A DNA stretch of 64,000 nucleotides from Geomonas ferrireducens (GCF_004917065.1 NZ_SSYA01000002.1:62001-126000), one strand, 5' to 3'. Positions 6,745-16,090 are shown, counted from the stretch's first letter. Translations and numbers: made by a program. The notes: a model not told the origin generated them from the sequence alone.

Positions 6745-9021
6745 TTAAAGTCCCTTGGTGAAGGCCCGCCCGGCGATCACCGCCTGTCCCAGGGCGAGGC
6801 CGCCGTCGTTCGGGGGCACGAGCCGGTGGCAGTAGACCTGGAAACCTTCCGTCGCAAGTTCTCCAGCCACGTCCTCGGTCAAAAGCCGGTTCTGGAACAC
6901 GCCCCCCGACAGGACCACGCGCTCCTCACCATGCTCGGAGCGGATGCGCCGGCACACCTCTACGATCCCGGCGGCCACGGTCCGGTGGAAGGCGCGCGCG
7001 ATGTCGGCGCGGCTTTTCCCGGCGGCGAGATCTGCGCAGATCGCGGCGACGGCTGGGCCGAACTCGAGGACGTGACTCCCTTCCCCAGCCACCAGGTACG
7101 GATACGCTTCCAAGGCGGCGCCCGTTTCGGCAAGCGCCTCCAATTCGATGGCGGCCTGCCCCTCGTAGCTGATCCGGTGCCGGACGGAGAGAAGAGCGGA
7201 AACGGCATCGAAGAGCCTTCCGCAGCTCGAAGTGAGCGGTGCGTTGATCCCCTTCTCCAGCATCTTCAGGAAAAGAGGACGATCCCCTTCCTGCACCTCT
7301 TCGCAGACGGCGAGCGGCTGACGGAACAGCTCTGCACCGTGCAGGCGATACAACGCGGCTAGCGCCATGCGGAACGGCTCGCGCACCGCGGCGTCGCCCC
7401 CCGGCATGCGCATGAGCCCGAAGTGCCCGCGCCTCGCAAATCCCGCGTACCCACCGACCAGGAACTCGCCGCCCCAGATAGTGCCGTCGCTGCCGTAGCC
7501 GGTGCCGTCGAGGATCACCCCGATCGCCTCGCCATCGAGGCCGTTCTCAGCCATGCAAGAGGCCATGTGGGCGTGATGGTGTTGCACCGCGACGCAGGGG
7601 AGACCGAGCCCCTGGCCGTAAACCGTGGAGAGGTAATCCGGGTGCAGGTCGTGCGCCACCACCTCCGGCGTGATCTCCAAAAGCCGCCCGAGATGGGCCG
7701 CGCTCTCCTCCAGCGAGGTGAGGGTCGCCGCGTTCTTCAGGTCGCCGATGTGCTGGCTCATGAAGCCCTGGCCGCCCCGGGTAAGGCACAGGGTCGCCTT
7801 CAGCTCAGCCCCCACAGCGAGCACGCGCGCCTGCTCGCCCGGAAGCGCCACGGCACGCGGCACGTAACCGCGCGAGCGCCTGAGAAAGAGCGGTTCCCCA
7901 CGGTAGAGACGGATGACGGAATCGTCGGTCCGGGTATGGATCTCACGGTCATGGGTGAGGAAGAAGTCCGCGATGTCCGAGAGCATGCGAAGCGCCTCGT
8001 CGTCACGGTAGGCGATCGGCTCGTCAGAGAGGTTCCCGCTGGTCATCACCAGGGGACCATCGACGCCGCGTGCCAAAAGGTGCTGCAGCGGGTTTCCCGG
8101 AAGCATGAAACCGAACCAGCCGTTCCCCGGCGCCACCAGGGGACTGACCGGGCTCTCGGGCCGCCTGCGCATGAGGACGATGGGGCTCTCCACTCCCGAA
8201 AGAAGCCGCCCCTCGAGCTCCGAGCAGTGGACGTGGCGGCGCACCGCGTCGAGGTCGGCGGCGAGCATGGCGAAGGGCTTTTCGTCCCGCTTCTTGCGCC
8301 GCCGCAACAGCGCGACCGCCTCCTCGTTCGAGGCGTCGGCCGCGAGATGATACCCCCCCACTCCCTTCACCGCAACGATGCGCCCGGCCTTCAAGGCGGC
8401 GAGCGCCTGCTGCAGCGGGTCCCCGGCTACGGGCGCACCATCGGCATCGAAGAGCGAGAGTCTCGGCCCGCACACCGGGCAGGCGTTGGGCTGGGCGTGG
8501 AAGCGGCGGTTCAGGGGATCGTGGTACTCGGCCAGGCAGTCGTCGCACATGGGGAAGCCGGCCATGGTGGTGGCGGGACGATCGTAGGGGATGCCGGTGA
8601 TGATGGAATAGCGCGGGCCGCAGTTGGTGCAGTTGATGAACGGGTAGAGGTGGCGCCGGTTGGCCGGATCGAAGAGTTCCTTCAGGCAGTCTGCACAGAC
8701 GTCGCAGTCCGGGGAGACCTCGCCGCCGTGCCCTTTTTTCGCGCTGTCGAGGATGACGAACCCTTCTTCGCCCACCACGTCGAGATGGGTCAGGCGGAGC
8801 GCGGCGATCACCGCCAGGGGCGGCGCTTCCTCGCGCAGGGCGCGGCTGAAGGCGGCAAGCGCTTCCGCCTCCCCCTCCGCCTCGATCTGCACCCCCTGGC
8901 CGGTGTTGCGCACCCAGCCGGAGAGCCCCAGACGCAGGGCGAGCCGGTACACGAAAGGGCGGAACCCAACCCCTTGCACGATGCCGTCGATCTCGAGACT
9001 TGCGCGCTGCCGTGTGGTCAT
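6745..9021 (-). CDS. hypF: Carbamoyltransferase HypF
   Basis: 758 residues with the full HypF order. An N-terminal acylphosphatase domain (DGIVQGVGFRPFVYRL) is followed by two zinc-finger pairs (CDVCADC, CTNCG, CDDCLAEY, CPVCG), a YrdC-like domain, and a Kae1-like C-terminal domain with VQHHHAHMAS and LDGTGYGSDGTIWGGEF. It makes carbamoyl-adenylate from carbamoyl phosphate and transfers the carbamoyl group to the HypE tail. I chose the ATG at 9021, which leaves the usual short lead before the acylphosphatase motif. A GTG at 9039, 3 nt after the hypB stop, is an alternative. hypB precedes and hypC follows. Confidence 0.96.
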   Translation of the reverse strand: MTTRQRASLEIDGIVQGVGFRPFVYRLALRLGLSGWVRNTGQGVQIEAEGEAEALAAFSRALREEAPPLAVIAALRLTHLDVVGEEGFVILDSAKKGHGGEVSPDCDVCADCLKELFDPANRRHLYPFINCTNCGPRYSIITGIPYDRPATTMAGFPMCDDCLAEYHDPLNRRFHAQPNACPVCGPRLSLFDADGAPVAGDPLQQALAALKAGRIVAVKGVGGYHLAADASNEEAVALLRRRKKRDEKPFAMLAADLDAVRRHVHCSELEGRLLSGVESPIVLMRRRPESPVSPLVAPGNGWFGFMLPGNPLQHLLARGVDGPLVMTSGNLSDEPIAYRDDEALRMLSDIADFFLTHDREIHTRTDDSVIRLYRGEPLFLRRSRGYVPRAVALPGEQARVLAVGAELKATLCLTRGGQGFMSQHIGDLKNAATLTSLEESAAHLGRLLEITPEVVAHDLHPDYLSTVYGQGLGLPCVAVQHHHAHMASCMAENGLDGEAIGVILDGTGYGSDGTIWGGEFLVGGYAGFARRGHFGLMRMPGGDAAVREPFRMALAALYRLHGAELFRQPLAVCEEVQEGDRPLFLKMLEKGINAPLTSSCGRLFDAVSALLSVRHRISYEGQAAIELEALAETGAALEAYPYLVAGEGSHVLEFGPAVAAICADLAAGKSRADIARAFHRTVAAGIVEVCRRIRSEHGEERVVLSGGVFQNRLLTEDVAGELATEGFQVYCHRLVPPNDGGLALGQAVIAGRAFTKGL

Positions 9022-9042
9022 CCGGTTACCGTCGATCACGCC

Positions 9043-9891
9043 CTAGCTGCGGGCCTTTTCCATCCCTTCCTGGAGCCAGGCGTACCACTGGTCCATCCCC
9101 TCGCCGGTCCTGCTGGAGACCTCGAAGATCCTGATGCCCGGGGAGACGCGGCGCGCCATCTCCTTGCACTTCTCGACGTCGAAATCGAGATGGGGAAGGA
9201 GGTCGACCTTGTTGAGGAGCATGATGTCGGCGGCATGGAACATTTGCGGGTACTTGAGCGGCTTGTCCTCCCCCTCGGTGACGCTCAGCACCACCACCTT
9301 GTGGTGTTCGCCGAGATCGAAGGAGGCGGGGCAGACCAGGTTCCCCACGTTCTCGATGAGAAGGAGGTCCAGGTTGTCCAGGTCGAAGTGTTCCACCGCA
9401 TGCAGCACCATGTGGGCGTCCAGATGGCACCCGGCGCCGGTGTTCACCTGCTTCACGGGGACGCCGGTGGCGGCGATGCGCACCGCGTCATTGTCGGTCT
9501 GCTGGTCGCCTTCGACCACGGCGCAGCGGCAGGACCCGGCGAGATCCTTGAGGCTCCGCTCGAGGATGGTCGTCTTCCCGGATCCCGGCGACGAAACGAG
9601 GTTCAGCACGAAGAGCCCCTTCGCGCGGAAAAGCTCGCGGTTGCCCGCTGCCATACGGTTGTTCTTGGCCAGGATATCCGTCTCGATCACCACCTTCTTG
9701 GCCGGCTTCTCGGCGGCTTCCTCGTGGTGATGGTGCTTGTGCCCATGATGATGATCGTGGCCGTGATCATGATCGTGGCTATGGCCGTGATCGTGATCAT
9801 GGTGATGATCGTGGTCGTGGTCGTGGTGATGATCGTGATCGTGGTCGTGATCGTGCTTATGGGTCGGGCCGCAGCCGCAGTCTACGCACAT
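9043..9891 (-). CDS. hypB: Hydrogenase nickel-insertion GTPase HypB with long histidine-rich nickel-binding arm
   Basis: 282 residues. A SIMIBI-class GTPase that, with HypA, inserts nickel into the large subunit. N-terminal CVDCGCGP carries the high-affinity nickel cysteines. Residues about 11-56 are almost pure His/Asp/Gly with more than 20 histidines, a nickel storage or buffering arm as in rhizobial HypB. The GTPase motifs follow: P-loop SSPGSGKTT, IENVGNLVCPASFDLGEH and NKVDLL. GGAGG lies about 10 nt upstream of the ATG. tatA precedes it and hypF follows. Confidence 0.97.
   Translation of the reverse strand: MCVDCGCGPTHKHDHDHDHDHHHDHDHDHHHDHDHGHSHDHDHGHDHHHGHKHHHHEEAAEKPAKKVVIETDILAKNNRMAAGNRELFRAKGLFVLNLVSSPGSGKTTILERSLKDLAGSCRCAVVEGDQQTDNDAVRIAATGVPVKQVNTGAGCHLDAHMVLHAVEHFDLDNLDLLLIENVGNLVCPASFDLGEHHKVVVLSVTEGEDKPLKYPQMFHAADIMLLNKVDLLPHLDFDVEKCKEMARRVSPGIRIFEVSSRTGEGMDQWYAWLQEGMEKARS
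9724..9861 (-). repeat. Low-complexity His/Asp codon tract inside hypB
   Basis: Runs of alternating CAT/CAC and GAT/GAC codons make a degenerate 6-nt repeat (ATGATCGTG-like on the plus strand) covering the histidine-rich arm. Such tracts are prone to slippage and length change between strains. Confidence 0.8.
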
Positions 9892-9909
9892 GTCGCTTGA
9901 ACCTCCGGG

Positions 9910-10083
9910 CTAGACTTCCTTCTTCTCTTCGATCTTCACGGCGTCGTCGCCGTTCAGCGCCTTCTTGAACCCCCTGATGCTGCTCCCGAGGGCCTGGCCG
10001 AACTGCGGCAGCTTGCTGGGACCTGCGACCACCAGCAGGATGACCGCCACTATGCACAACTCAGGTAAACCGAATCCGAACAT
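9910..10083 (-). CDS. tatA: Twin-arginine translocase subunit TatA/E, embedded in the hydrogenase operon
   Basis: A 57-residue ORF between hybD and hypB. It starts MFGFGLPELCIVAVILLVV, a short periplasmic tail followed by one membrane helix. The family hinge GPSKLPQFGQALGSSIRGFK and a charged amphipathic tail follow. AAGGAG lies about 5 nt before the ATG. TatA forms the pore for folded Tat substrates. Both HybO and HybA carry twin-arginine signals, so its place here suggests a dedicated or dosage-matched export component. No tatB or tatC is present, so it must work with a TatC encoded elsewhere. Confidence 0.9.
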   Translation of the reverse strand: MFGFGLPELCIVAVILLVVAGPSKLPQFGQALGSSIRGFKKALNGDDAVKIEEKKEV

Positions 10084-10121
10084 GTCTTCTCCTTTTATCC
10101 GCTGACCACTCCGTGGCGCAA

Positions 10122-10607
10122 TCAGGCTTCCTTACGTTTCAGCTCGATACCAACCTTGTCGAGTTCCTCGACCACCATTGCCGCCACCTTCTCGAGCCCT
10201 GCCTGCAGCGGCGGGGTGAGCTGGTCGCCGGGATCGAGCGACTGCGCCACGATGCCGAAGAAGGTGAGGTCGGGCTTCGGTGCGTCGCGCATCTCCGAGA
10301 TCAGGAGCATCTCCTGGAGCCCGATCTGGTGCGGCGACATCTTCACCGGGATGTTCTTCAACATGATATCTTCGCGCTCGTAGCGGAAGATGTCGCCCGG
10401 CTCTCCCTTCGCCTGCACCACGTCAACCAGGATGACGCGATCGGCCTCCTCGAACTTGAAGTGGACCATGATGCCGAGGGTCCCGCCGTCGTACAGCTCG
10501 ACGTTCTCGGGGATGTGGTAGTGCTTTTCCAGATGACGTACGAAATGGACGCCGAACCCCTCGTCGGAAAGGATCAGGTTGCCGGCGCCATAGATGAGGA
10601 CCTGCAT
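10122..10607 (-). CDS. hybD: Hydrogenase maturation endopeptidase (HybD/HyaD family)
   Basis: 161 residues, peptidase family A31/M52. The nickel-sensing residues are visible: the glutamate in GAGNLILSDEGFG, the aspartate after ADRVILVDVV, and the histidine in SPHQIGLQE. It removes the C-terminal peptide of HybC after the last metal-ligand histidine once nickel is in place. TTTGGAGG precedes the ATG. It follows hybC after a 270-nt gap in which I found no gene or convincing terminator, so it is probably in the same transcript. Confidence 0.93.
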   Translation of the reverse strand: MQVLIYGAGNLILSDEGFGVHFVRHLEKHYHIPENVELYDGGTLGIMVHFKFEEADRVILVDVVQAKGEPGDIFRYEREDIMLKNIPVKMSPHQIGLQEMLLISEMRDAPKPDLTFFGIVAQSLDPGDQLTPPLQAGLEKVAAMVVEELDKVGIELKRKEA

Positions 10608-10877
10608 GTAACCTCCAAAAAGAAAGGGGCCGGGGGAAAATCAGGGCTAGGAAGCAGGACCGGGGGCTAGCAAAACAAGGCTATAAATTAAACGACTACC
10701 GGCGGCGGCACAAGCTTTTTTCACCCGCGTTCGCCCCCAAAGCCCGAATTGTTGCGACCCCCAAACCTCACATACCAAAACCGCTGTTATCCAGTACCGG
10801 CCCCTGATTCGGGGAGAGGGACCGGGAGCGAGCCGCCGTAATCCAGCCGAAGCCCCCAGCCCCTTGAACTTCTCTTT

Positions 10878-12557
10878 CTACAGCACCTTCACCTTGGTGA
10901 TCTCGGCGCCTTCCGGGTCCACGGTGTGGACGGCGCACGCGATGCACGGGTCGAAGGAGTGAATGGTACGCAGCACCTCGAGGGGCTTGCTCGGGTCGGC
11001 GATCGGGTTCCCCATGAGGGATGCCTCGTAGGGGCCCATTTCGCCCTTGTCGTTTCTCGGCGCCGCGTTCCAGGTGGAGGGAACGACGGCCTGGTAGTTC
11101 TCGATCTTCTTGTCCTTGATCACGATCCAGTGGGACAGGGTGCCGCGCGGCGCCTCGTGGAAGCCGACGCCCCTGTACTCCCCTTTCGGGATCACGGTGT
11201 GGTTCGCGTAGGTCTGGTCGCCGGAACCGATGTTGGCGATCAGCTTGTCCAGGTTCTCAAGGGCCAGATCCGCCATGACGTGGGCGCGAGCGCCGCGGCA
11301 GTAGAGACGGCCCATGGTGGAGTGGATGTCCTTCATGGAGATGCCGAGGGTGGAGACCGCGCCGTCGACGAGCTTTTTCACCTTCGGGTTGCCAGCAGCG
11401 TATGCCGCCATGATCTGGGCCGGCGGACCAACCTGGACCGGCTTGCCATCGAGGGTCGGCGCCTTGCACCAGGAGTACTTGCCGTTTTCCTTGAAATCGG
11501 TGTAGTCCGGCTTGGTCTCGCCGTCCCACGGGTGCAGCGTGCCGTTACCTTCGTACCAGGCGTGGGTGACGTTTTCCTTGATGTTCTTGATCAGGTAGTC
11601 GTCGCGGTGATCCTTCACCATCCTCATCCCCGCGATGTTGCCCGCCATGACGATACCGCCCGGCAGCTGGAACTTGGTGTTCTTGGTGTCTTCCGGGAAC
11701 TCCGGCACCGCCATGTAGTTGGTGACGCCCGCGCCGTATTTGAACCAGTCCTTGTAGGCGCCCGCGATGGCGAGGAGGTCCGGGTAGTACACCTTCTGCA
11801 CGAAGTCGCGGGTCTCTTCCATGAGGGTCTTCAGGTAGATGAGACGCTCCACGTTGAGGGTCGCGATGTTTTCGGTGTTGATGGCGGTGGCAACGCCCCC
11901 CACGACCAGGTTCTGGATGTGCGGGTTCTTGCCGCCGAGGATCGCAGTCGCCTGGGAAGCCTTCCTCTGGTAATCGAGGGCCTTCAGGTAGTGGGCGACC
12001 GCCATCAGGTTGACCTCCGGGGAGAGCTTCATCGCCGGGTGACCCCAGTAGCCGGTAGCGAAGATGCCGAGCTTGCCGCCGGCGACGAACGCCTTCAGCT
12101 TGTCCTGTACCGCCTTGAACTCCTTCTCGGAGTTCCCCGGCCAGTCGGAGATGCTCTGCGCGATCGCCGCGGTCTTCTTGGGATCTGCCTTCAGCGCCGA
12201 GACGATGTCGACCCAGTCGAGCGCCGAGAGGTGGTAGAAGTGGACGATATGGTCCTGCACCGAGTGCTGGGCGATCATGATGTTACGGATGTACTGGGCG
12301 TTCAGCGGCACCTCGACGTCGAGGGCGTGCTCGACGGCACGGATCGAGGAGATGGCGTGCACCGTGGTGCAGACGCCGCAGAAACGCTGCACGTAGCTCC
12401 AGGCGTCCTCCGGGGCGCGCCCCTTGAGGATTACCTCGATGCCGCGCCACATCTGGGCGGAGGACCAGGCGTTGGTTACCTTGCCGCCGTTTGCTTCGAC
12501 ATCGATCCTCAGATGTCCTTCGATTCGGGTGATGGGATCAAGCGTGATTCTAGACAT
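10878..12557 (-). CDS. hybC: [NiFe] uptake hydrogenase large subunit
   Basis: 559 residues, group 1 (HybC-like) catalytic subunit that binds the NiFe site and oxidises H2. The N-terminal ligand motif is RFCGVCTTVHA and the C-terminal ligand motif is DPCIACAVH. After that histidine come 15 residues (TVDPEGAEITKVKVL) that HybD should clip off. There is no Tat signal, so it is co-exported with HybO. GGAGG precedes the ATG at 12557. It follows hybB closely, and the complex is anchored at the outer face of the inner membrane. Confidence 0.97.
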   Translation of the reverse strand: MSRITLDPITRIEGHLRIDVEANGGKVTNAWSSAQMWRGIEVILKGRAPEDAWSYVQRFCGVCTTVHAISSIRAVEHALDVEVPLNAQYIRNIMIAQHSVQDHIVHFYHLSALDWVDIVSALKADPKKTAAIAQSISDWPGNSEKEFKAVQDKLKAFVAGGKLGIFATGYWGHPAMKLSPEVNLMAVAHYLKALDYQRKASQATAILGGKNPHIQNLVVGGVATAINTENIATLNVERLIYLKTLMEETRDFVQKVYYPDLLAIAGAYKDWFKYGAGVTNYMAVPEFPEDTKNTKFQLPGGIVMAGNIAGMRMVKDHRDDYLIKNIKENVTHAWYEGNGTLHPWDGETKPDYTDFKENGKYSWCKAPTLDGKPVQVGPPAQIMAAYAAGNPKVKKLVDGAVSTLGISMKDIHSTMGRLYCRGARAHVMADLALENLDKLIANIGSGDQTYANHTVIPKGEYRGVGFHEAPRGTLSHWIVIKDKKIENYQAVVPSTWNAAPRNDKGEMGPYEASLMGNPIADPSKPLEVLRTIHSFDPCIACAVHTVDPEGAEITKVKVL

Positions 12558-12598
12558 TTATTCCTCCAAAAGGCTAATTGCTTAATTAAATCGTTGGA

Positions 12599-13933
12599 TT
12601 AGTGTGCCGCGGCCTCGGACTGCGGGAGCGGCTTGGACTGCTCGCCCTTGTGCTTCTTCGCGTGCCCCTTTTTCTTGTGCGCGCCGTGCAGATCCATGTT
12701 CGGCAGGACCGGGAACAGGGCGACGAACACCTTGTAGCCCAGGATCTCCAGGGCGACGATGCCGACCGTTATCATGATCTCGGCGAAGGAGGGGAAGTAC
12801 TTCCACCCCTGGCCCGGGTTGAAGCCGATGAGATACACGTTGAAGCGGTAGAGGGCACCCCCGAGGACGATCATCGAAGCGGAGATGAAGAGCCAGCGTG
12901 CCGACCTTCTGCATTTTTTCACGAAGAGGATGAGCGAGCCGCCGGCTACCAGCACGAACTCGGTCATAAACCACCCGGAGTAGAAGTCACCCTTCAGCGC
13001 CGCGGCGATCTGGTTTCTGTGCGCGAGATCGCCGATGACGACGCTCAGCCAGATCACGGTCACGAACGGGATCAGGCTGGCGAGGCCCGAGAGTTCCTCG
13101 ATCTCGAAGGGACGCTTGAAGGAGTAGCTCGAGATGATCGACTCGAGGATGGCGATGGAGTAGCCGATGAAGATGCAGTTCAAGAGGAACAGAAGCGGCA
13201 AAAAGCCCGTGTGCCAGAGCGGATGCAGCTTGGTCGAGGCGATGAGGAGGAGGCTCCCCAGCGAGGACTGGTGCATGGTCGGCAGCGTGATGCCCAAAAC
13301 GATGAAGAAGATGAGGACCTTGTTCAGGCGCGGCTTGAGCCAGAGCGCACCGAGGCGCACCATCTCCAGTTTGTCCTCCATGGTCTTCTTGTCCGGCGCG
13401 AAACGCGGGTGGAGCCAGTTGCGGATCGCGTTCATACGGTCCCACTTGCTCTGCTCGATCGAGGTGAGGATCGCCGGGAGGAACTCGAGGATGAGCACCG
13501 TCGAGTAGGCCATGACGCAGAGGGCGACCTCGAACATGGCGGAGTTCGCCTGCCACTTGCTCGGGATGAAGAAGTTGTACGCGTTCCAGGGGCGGCCCAA
13601 GTCGACCATGACCGAGAAGCCGGCCAGACCGTAGCCGAACATGGAGGTGAGGATCGCGGAGCGGATCATCGGGTGGTACTGCATCCTGTTACGGATGTAG
13701 ACGAGGATCGCGACCGCGTAGCCGCCGCAGGCGATTGCCGTGCCGGTGGCGACGTCGTAGGTGATCCAGATGCCCCAGGGGTAGCCGTCGCTCATGTTGG
13801 AGACGGCGCCGATCCCTTTGACGTAGCGCACGCCCACGAAGTAGAAACCTAAGAGCACCACGGAAAGGAGGATGAAGAAGGATTTGGTAAAGATCTTACC
13901 TTCCAGCTTTTGATATTCTTCGCTGTGACCCAT
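12599..13933 (-). CDS. hybB: Hydrogenase integral membrane quinone-reducing subunit (NrfD/PsrC-like)
   Basis: A 444-residue polytopic membrane protein of the NrfD/HybB family with about ten hydrophobic helices. It takes electrons from HybA and reduces menaquinone; this family has no haem. The tail is rich in His and Lys (KKKGHAKKHKGE) and is probably cytoplasmic. Its ATG overlaps the hybA stop by one nucleotide (TAATG). It lies between hybA and hybC, the hydrogenase-2 arrangement. Confidence 0.93.
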   Translation of the reverse strand: MGHSEEYQKLEGKIFTKSFFILLSVVLLGFYFVGVRYVKGIGAVSNMSDGYPWGIWITYDVATGTAIACGGYAVAILVYIRNRMQYHPMIRSAILTSMFGYGLAGFSVMVDLGRPWNAYNFFIPSKWQANSAMFEVALCVMAYSTVLILEFLPAILTSIEQSKWDRMNAIRNWLHPRFAPDKKTMEDKLEMVRLGALWLKPRLNKVLIFFIVLGITLPTMHQSSLGSLLLIASTKLHPLWHTGFLPLLFLLNCIFIGYSIAILESIISSYSFKRPFEIEELSGLASLIPFVTVIWLSVVIGDLAHRNQIAAALKGDFYSGWFMTEFVLVAGGSLILFVKKCRRSARWLFISASMIVLGGALYRFNVYLIGFNPGQGWKYFPSFAEIMITVGIVALEILGYKVFVALFPVLPNMDLHGAHKKKGHAKKHKGEQSKPLPQSEAAAH

Positions 13934-14859
13934 TACTTGTCCCCCTTCTTGTGATCGTCGTCGTGGCTTTCGTGCTTCTTCATGTTCTTAACCGCGATGA
14001 AGCAAAGGGTGCTGTAAAGCGCCACCGGGGCGATGAACCCCTTGTAGATGGTGTGCTGGATCTTCTCGGAGAACTCGGCCGGCGCTTCCGGCTTGATCTC
14101 GGGGAGACCTAGCTTGTTGAACGGCATGGAAGCGAGGTAGAGGTGGTTGGTCCCCCCCCCTTCGTGCTCGCCGTAGACGTGCTGCACGTACTTGTCCGGC
14201 GCGTCCTTCAGGCGCTGATGCGCCTCGTCGAGGAGATCCTTTCTCTTGCCGAACTTGATGGCGCCCGCGGGGCAGACCTCGGCGCAGGCGGAGATCCCCT
14301 TCTCGCGCAGGTTGGTCGACTTGCAAAGGTCGCACTTGACGATCTGCGGCACCGCTTTCTCCCACTGGAACTTCGGGATGTTGTACGGGCAGGCGATCTG
14401 GCAGTAACGGCAGCCGATGCAGGTGTTCTTGTTGTAATCGACGATGCCGGTGATCTTCTCCTTGGTCATGGCCGAAACCGGGCAGACCGAAACGCAGGAA
14501 GGCTTCTGGCAGTGCATGCAGGAGTACTTCACGTAGCTCCAGCGCTGCTCGCTCTCCTTGAAGAGCTTGATGAGGGTACGGGTGGAGCCGGAGAGGTCGC
14601 TCGGCGCATCCCACAGGCCGTCCTCGTCGAACTTCGCCTTCTCGTAGGAGAGTGAGCCGTAGTCGTGGTTCACCCTCTTGCAGGCGGACATGCACGCCTT
14701 GCAGCCGACGCACTTGGTGGCGTCGTAGAGCATGCCGAGCTCCTCGTTGTTCACCTGGAGCCCCTCGTTGGCAAGAGCGCTACCCGCGCCGCAGGCCAGA
14801 AGACCCGCGCCGGTGGCTCCGGCCAACTTGAGGAAATCGCGTCTACTCGTCTTTTTCAT
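13933..14859 (-). CDS. hybA: Hydrogenase periplasmic ferredoxin subunit HybA
   Basis: 308 residues. The Tat signal SRRDFLKLAG follows MKKT. Then comes a four-cluster ferredoxin region with cysteine groups such as CVGCKACMSACKR, CMHCQKPSCVSVCP, CIGCRYCQIACP and CDLCKS. A C-terminal hydrophobic helix (IAPVALYSTLCFIAV) anchors it. It carries electrons from HybO to HybB. I chose the ATG at 14859, with GGAGGG upstream and an immediate Tat motif; the longer reading adds 28 residues with no signal features. The start overlaps the hybO end by 17 nt. Confidence 0.95.
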   Translation of the reverse strand: MKKTSRRDFLKLAGATGAGLLACGAGSALANEGLQVNNEELGMLYDATKCVGCKACMSACKRVNHDYGSLSYEKAKFDEDGLWDAPSDLSGSTRTLIKLFKESEQRWSYVKYSCMHCQKPSCVSVCPVSAMTKEKITGIVDYNKNTCIGCRYCQIACPYNIPKFQWEKAVPQIVKCDLCKSTNLREKGISACAEVCPAGAIKFGKRKDLLDEAHQRLKDAPDKYVQHVYGEHEGGGTNHLYLASMPFNKLGLPEIKPEAPAEFSEKIQHTIYKGFIAPVALYSTLCFIAVKNMKKHESHDDDHKKGDK

Positions 14860-15949
14860 GGCCACCCTCCTGCGCATCCCCCGGAAGCTTCTTGGCGAGC
14901 ATCGCGCCGGCGCCAAGAGCCGCACCGGCGGCAAGGCCGACAAAGCCGGTGGTAAGCGGATCCGGCCCTTTACCTTTCTCTTTCAGATCGACCGGAGCAT
15001 AGCTGTCGAACGGGGTCGGCTCGTGGATCTGGACCTTCTCGGCGATCGCCGTCTTGAAGAGTAGATCCGGCTCGGTGCAGCCGATGCAGGGGTGACCGAT
15101 GGACACCGGCCAGACGCCGACGTCGTTGAAGCGCTGCACGGAGCAGTTGGCGTAGGTCGCGGGTCCCTTGCAGCCGAGTTTGTAGAGGCAGTACCCCTGG
15201 GCGTGGGTCGGGTCGCCGTAGGCCTTCGCGAAGCGGCCGGCGTCGAAGTGCGGACGCCTTTCGCAGTGCTCGTGGATCCTCCTGCCGTAGGCGAACTTAG
15301 GACGCCCCAGGGCGTCGAGCTCGGGGAGCTTCTTGAAGGTGAGGTAGTAAAGGACGGTGGAAAGGAAGTTGTACGGGCTCGGCGGGCAGCCGGGGATGTT
15401 GATGATCGGCTTGTCCTTGATGATGTCCCTGACGCCGACCGCGCCGGTCGGATTCGGGGAGGCAGCCTGGATGCCGCCGTAGGAGGCACAGGTACCGATG
15501 GAGATGATCGCGGCGGCGCCTTCAGCCGCGTGCTGCAGCGACTCGAGTGCGGTCTTGCCGGAGACCTTGCAGAAGATGCCGTTCTGCTTGGTCGGGATGG
15601 CCCCTTCGACGACGAGGATGTACTTGCCGTGGTTGGCCTTCATGGAGTCATGTAGGGCCTGCTCGGCCTGGTGACCGGCGCCGACCATGAGCGTTTCGTG
15701 GTAGTCCAGCGAGATCATGTCCAGGATCAGCGACGCGATGGTCGGGTGGGAGGAGCGCAAAAGCGACTCCGAACAGCCGGTGCACTCCTGGAAGTGCAGC
15801 CAGATCACCGCAGGGTTGCCGTTTTTCTCAACAGCCTCGGCCACCTGCGTATGCATGGCGAAGGGGAGCCCCATCATCGCCGTTGCGGTGACACAGGCCT
15901 TCATGAAGTCCCTGCGGGTTACCCCATCGCAAAACATCTCTTCTTTCAT
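14843..15949 (-). CDS. hybO: [NiFe] uptake hydrogenase small subunit
   Basis: 368 residues. The Tat signal TRRDFMKACV begins near residue 11. The iron-sulfur cysteines run from CTGCSESLLR through IGTCASYGG, IPGCPPSP and the C-terminal CIGCTEPD region. A C-terminal helix (LTTGFVGLAAGAALGAGAML) anchors the dimer in the membrane. The ATG at 15949 has GGAGGG 6 nt upstream. The longer reading from 15982 would begin at or before the predicted sigma-54 transcription start and is rejected. It is the first gene of the hyb operon. Confidence 0.96.
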   Translation of the reverse strand: MKEEMFCDGVTRRDFMKACVTATAMMGLPFAMHTQVAEAVEKNGNPAVIWLHFQECTGCSESLLRSSHPTIASLILDMISLDYHETLMVGAGHQAEQALHDSMKANHGKYILVVEGAIPTKQNGIFCKVSGKTALESLQHAAEGAAAIISIGTCASYGGIQAASPNPTGAVGVRDIIKDKPIINIPGCPPSPYNFLSTVLYYLTFKKLPELDALGRPKFAYGRRIHEHCERRPHFDAGRFAKAYGDPTHAQGYCLYKLGCKGPATYANCSVQRFNDVGVWPVSIGHPCIGCTEPDLLFKTAIAEKVQIHEPTPFDSYAPVDLKEKGKGPDPLTTGFVGLAAGAALGAGAMLAKKLPGDAQEGGHEKDE

Positions 15950-15988
15950 AACAACCCTCCTCGAGATAAATCGAACCGGCACGTATAC

Positions 15989-16005
15989 GGCAACACCCGT
16001 GCCAA
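15989..16005 (-). promoter_or_regulatory. sigma-54 promoter of the hyb hydrogenase operon
   Basis: On the minus strand the sequence reads TTGGCACGGGTGTTGCC. GG (16003-16002) and GC (15991-15990) are separated by 10 nt, a near-perfect match to YTGGCACG-N4-TTGC. The expected start is near 15978, giving a leader of about 30 nt with the hybO Shine-Dalgarno. An NtrC-type activator gene lies 1.9 kb upstream. Confidence 0.85.
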
Positions 16006-16051
16006 TCCAGTAAACATTTTTCGCGAGGAGAAACTTCCGAAATCATTGAAC

Positions 16052-16090
16052 AAAAAAAAGGGCGCCCGCGATACCCTCTCGCGCGGCGCC
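16052..16090 (-). terminator. Rho-independent terminator after hypA
   Basis: On the minus strand GGCGCCGCGCGA pairs with TCGCGGGCGCC (one bulge) and is followed by eight T. It lies about 75 nt past the hypA stop and just before the hyb promoter, so hypA and hybO are separate transcripts. Confidence 0.85.

Noticed and set aside
7423..9900. 825-residue open frame on the plus strand opposite hypF and hypB
   Set aside because: It is the complement of strongly supported hypF/hypB, has no family motifs, and GC-rich third positions explain the open frame.
10608..10877. Separate promoter or gene in the hybC-hybD gap
   Set aside because: No sigma-54 or sigma-70 pair with correct spacing and no ORF with a ribosome site; more likely leader or spacer in one transcript.
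10926..12602. 558-residue plus-strand frame opposite hybC
   Set aside because: Complement of the hydrogenase large subunit.
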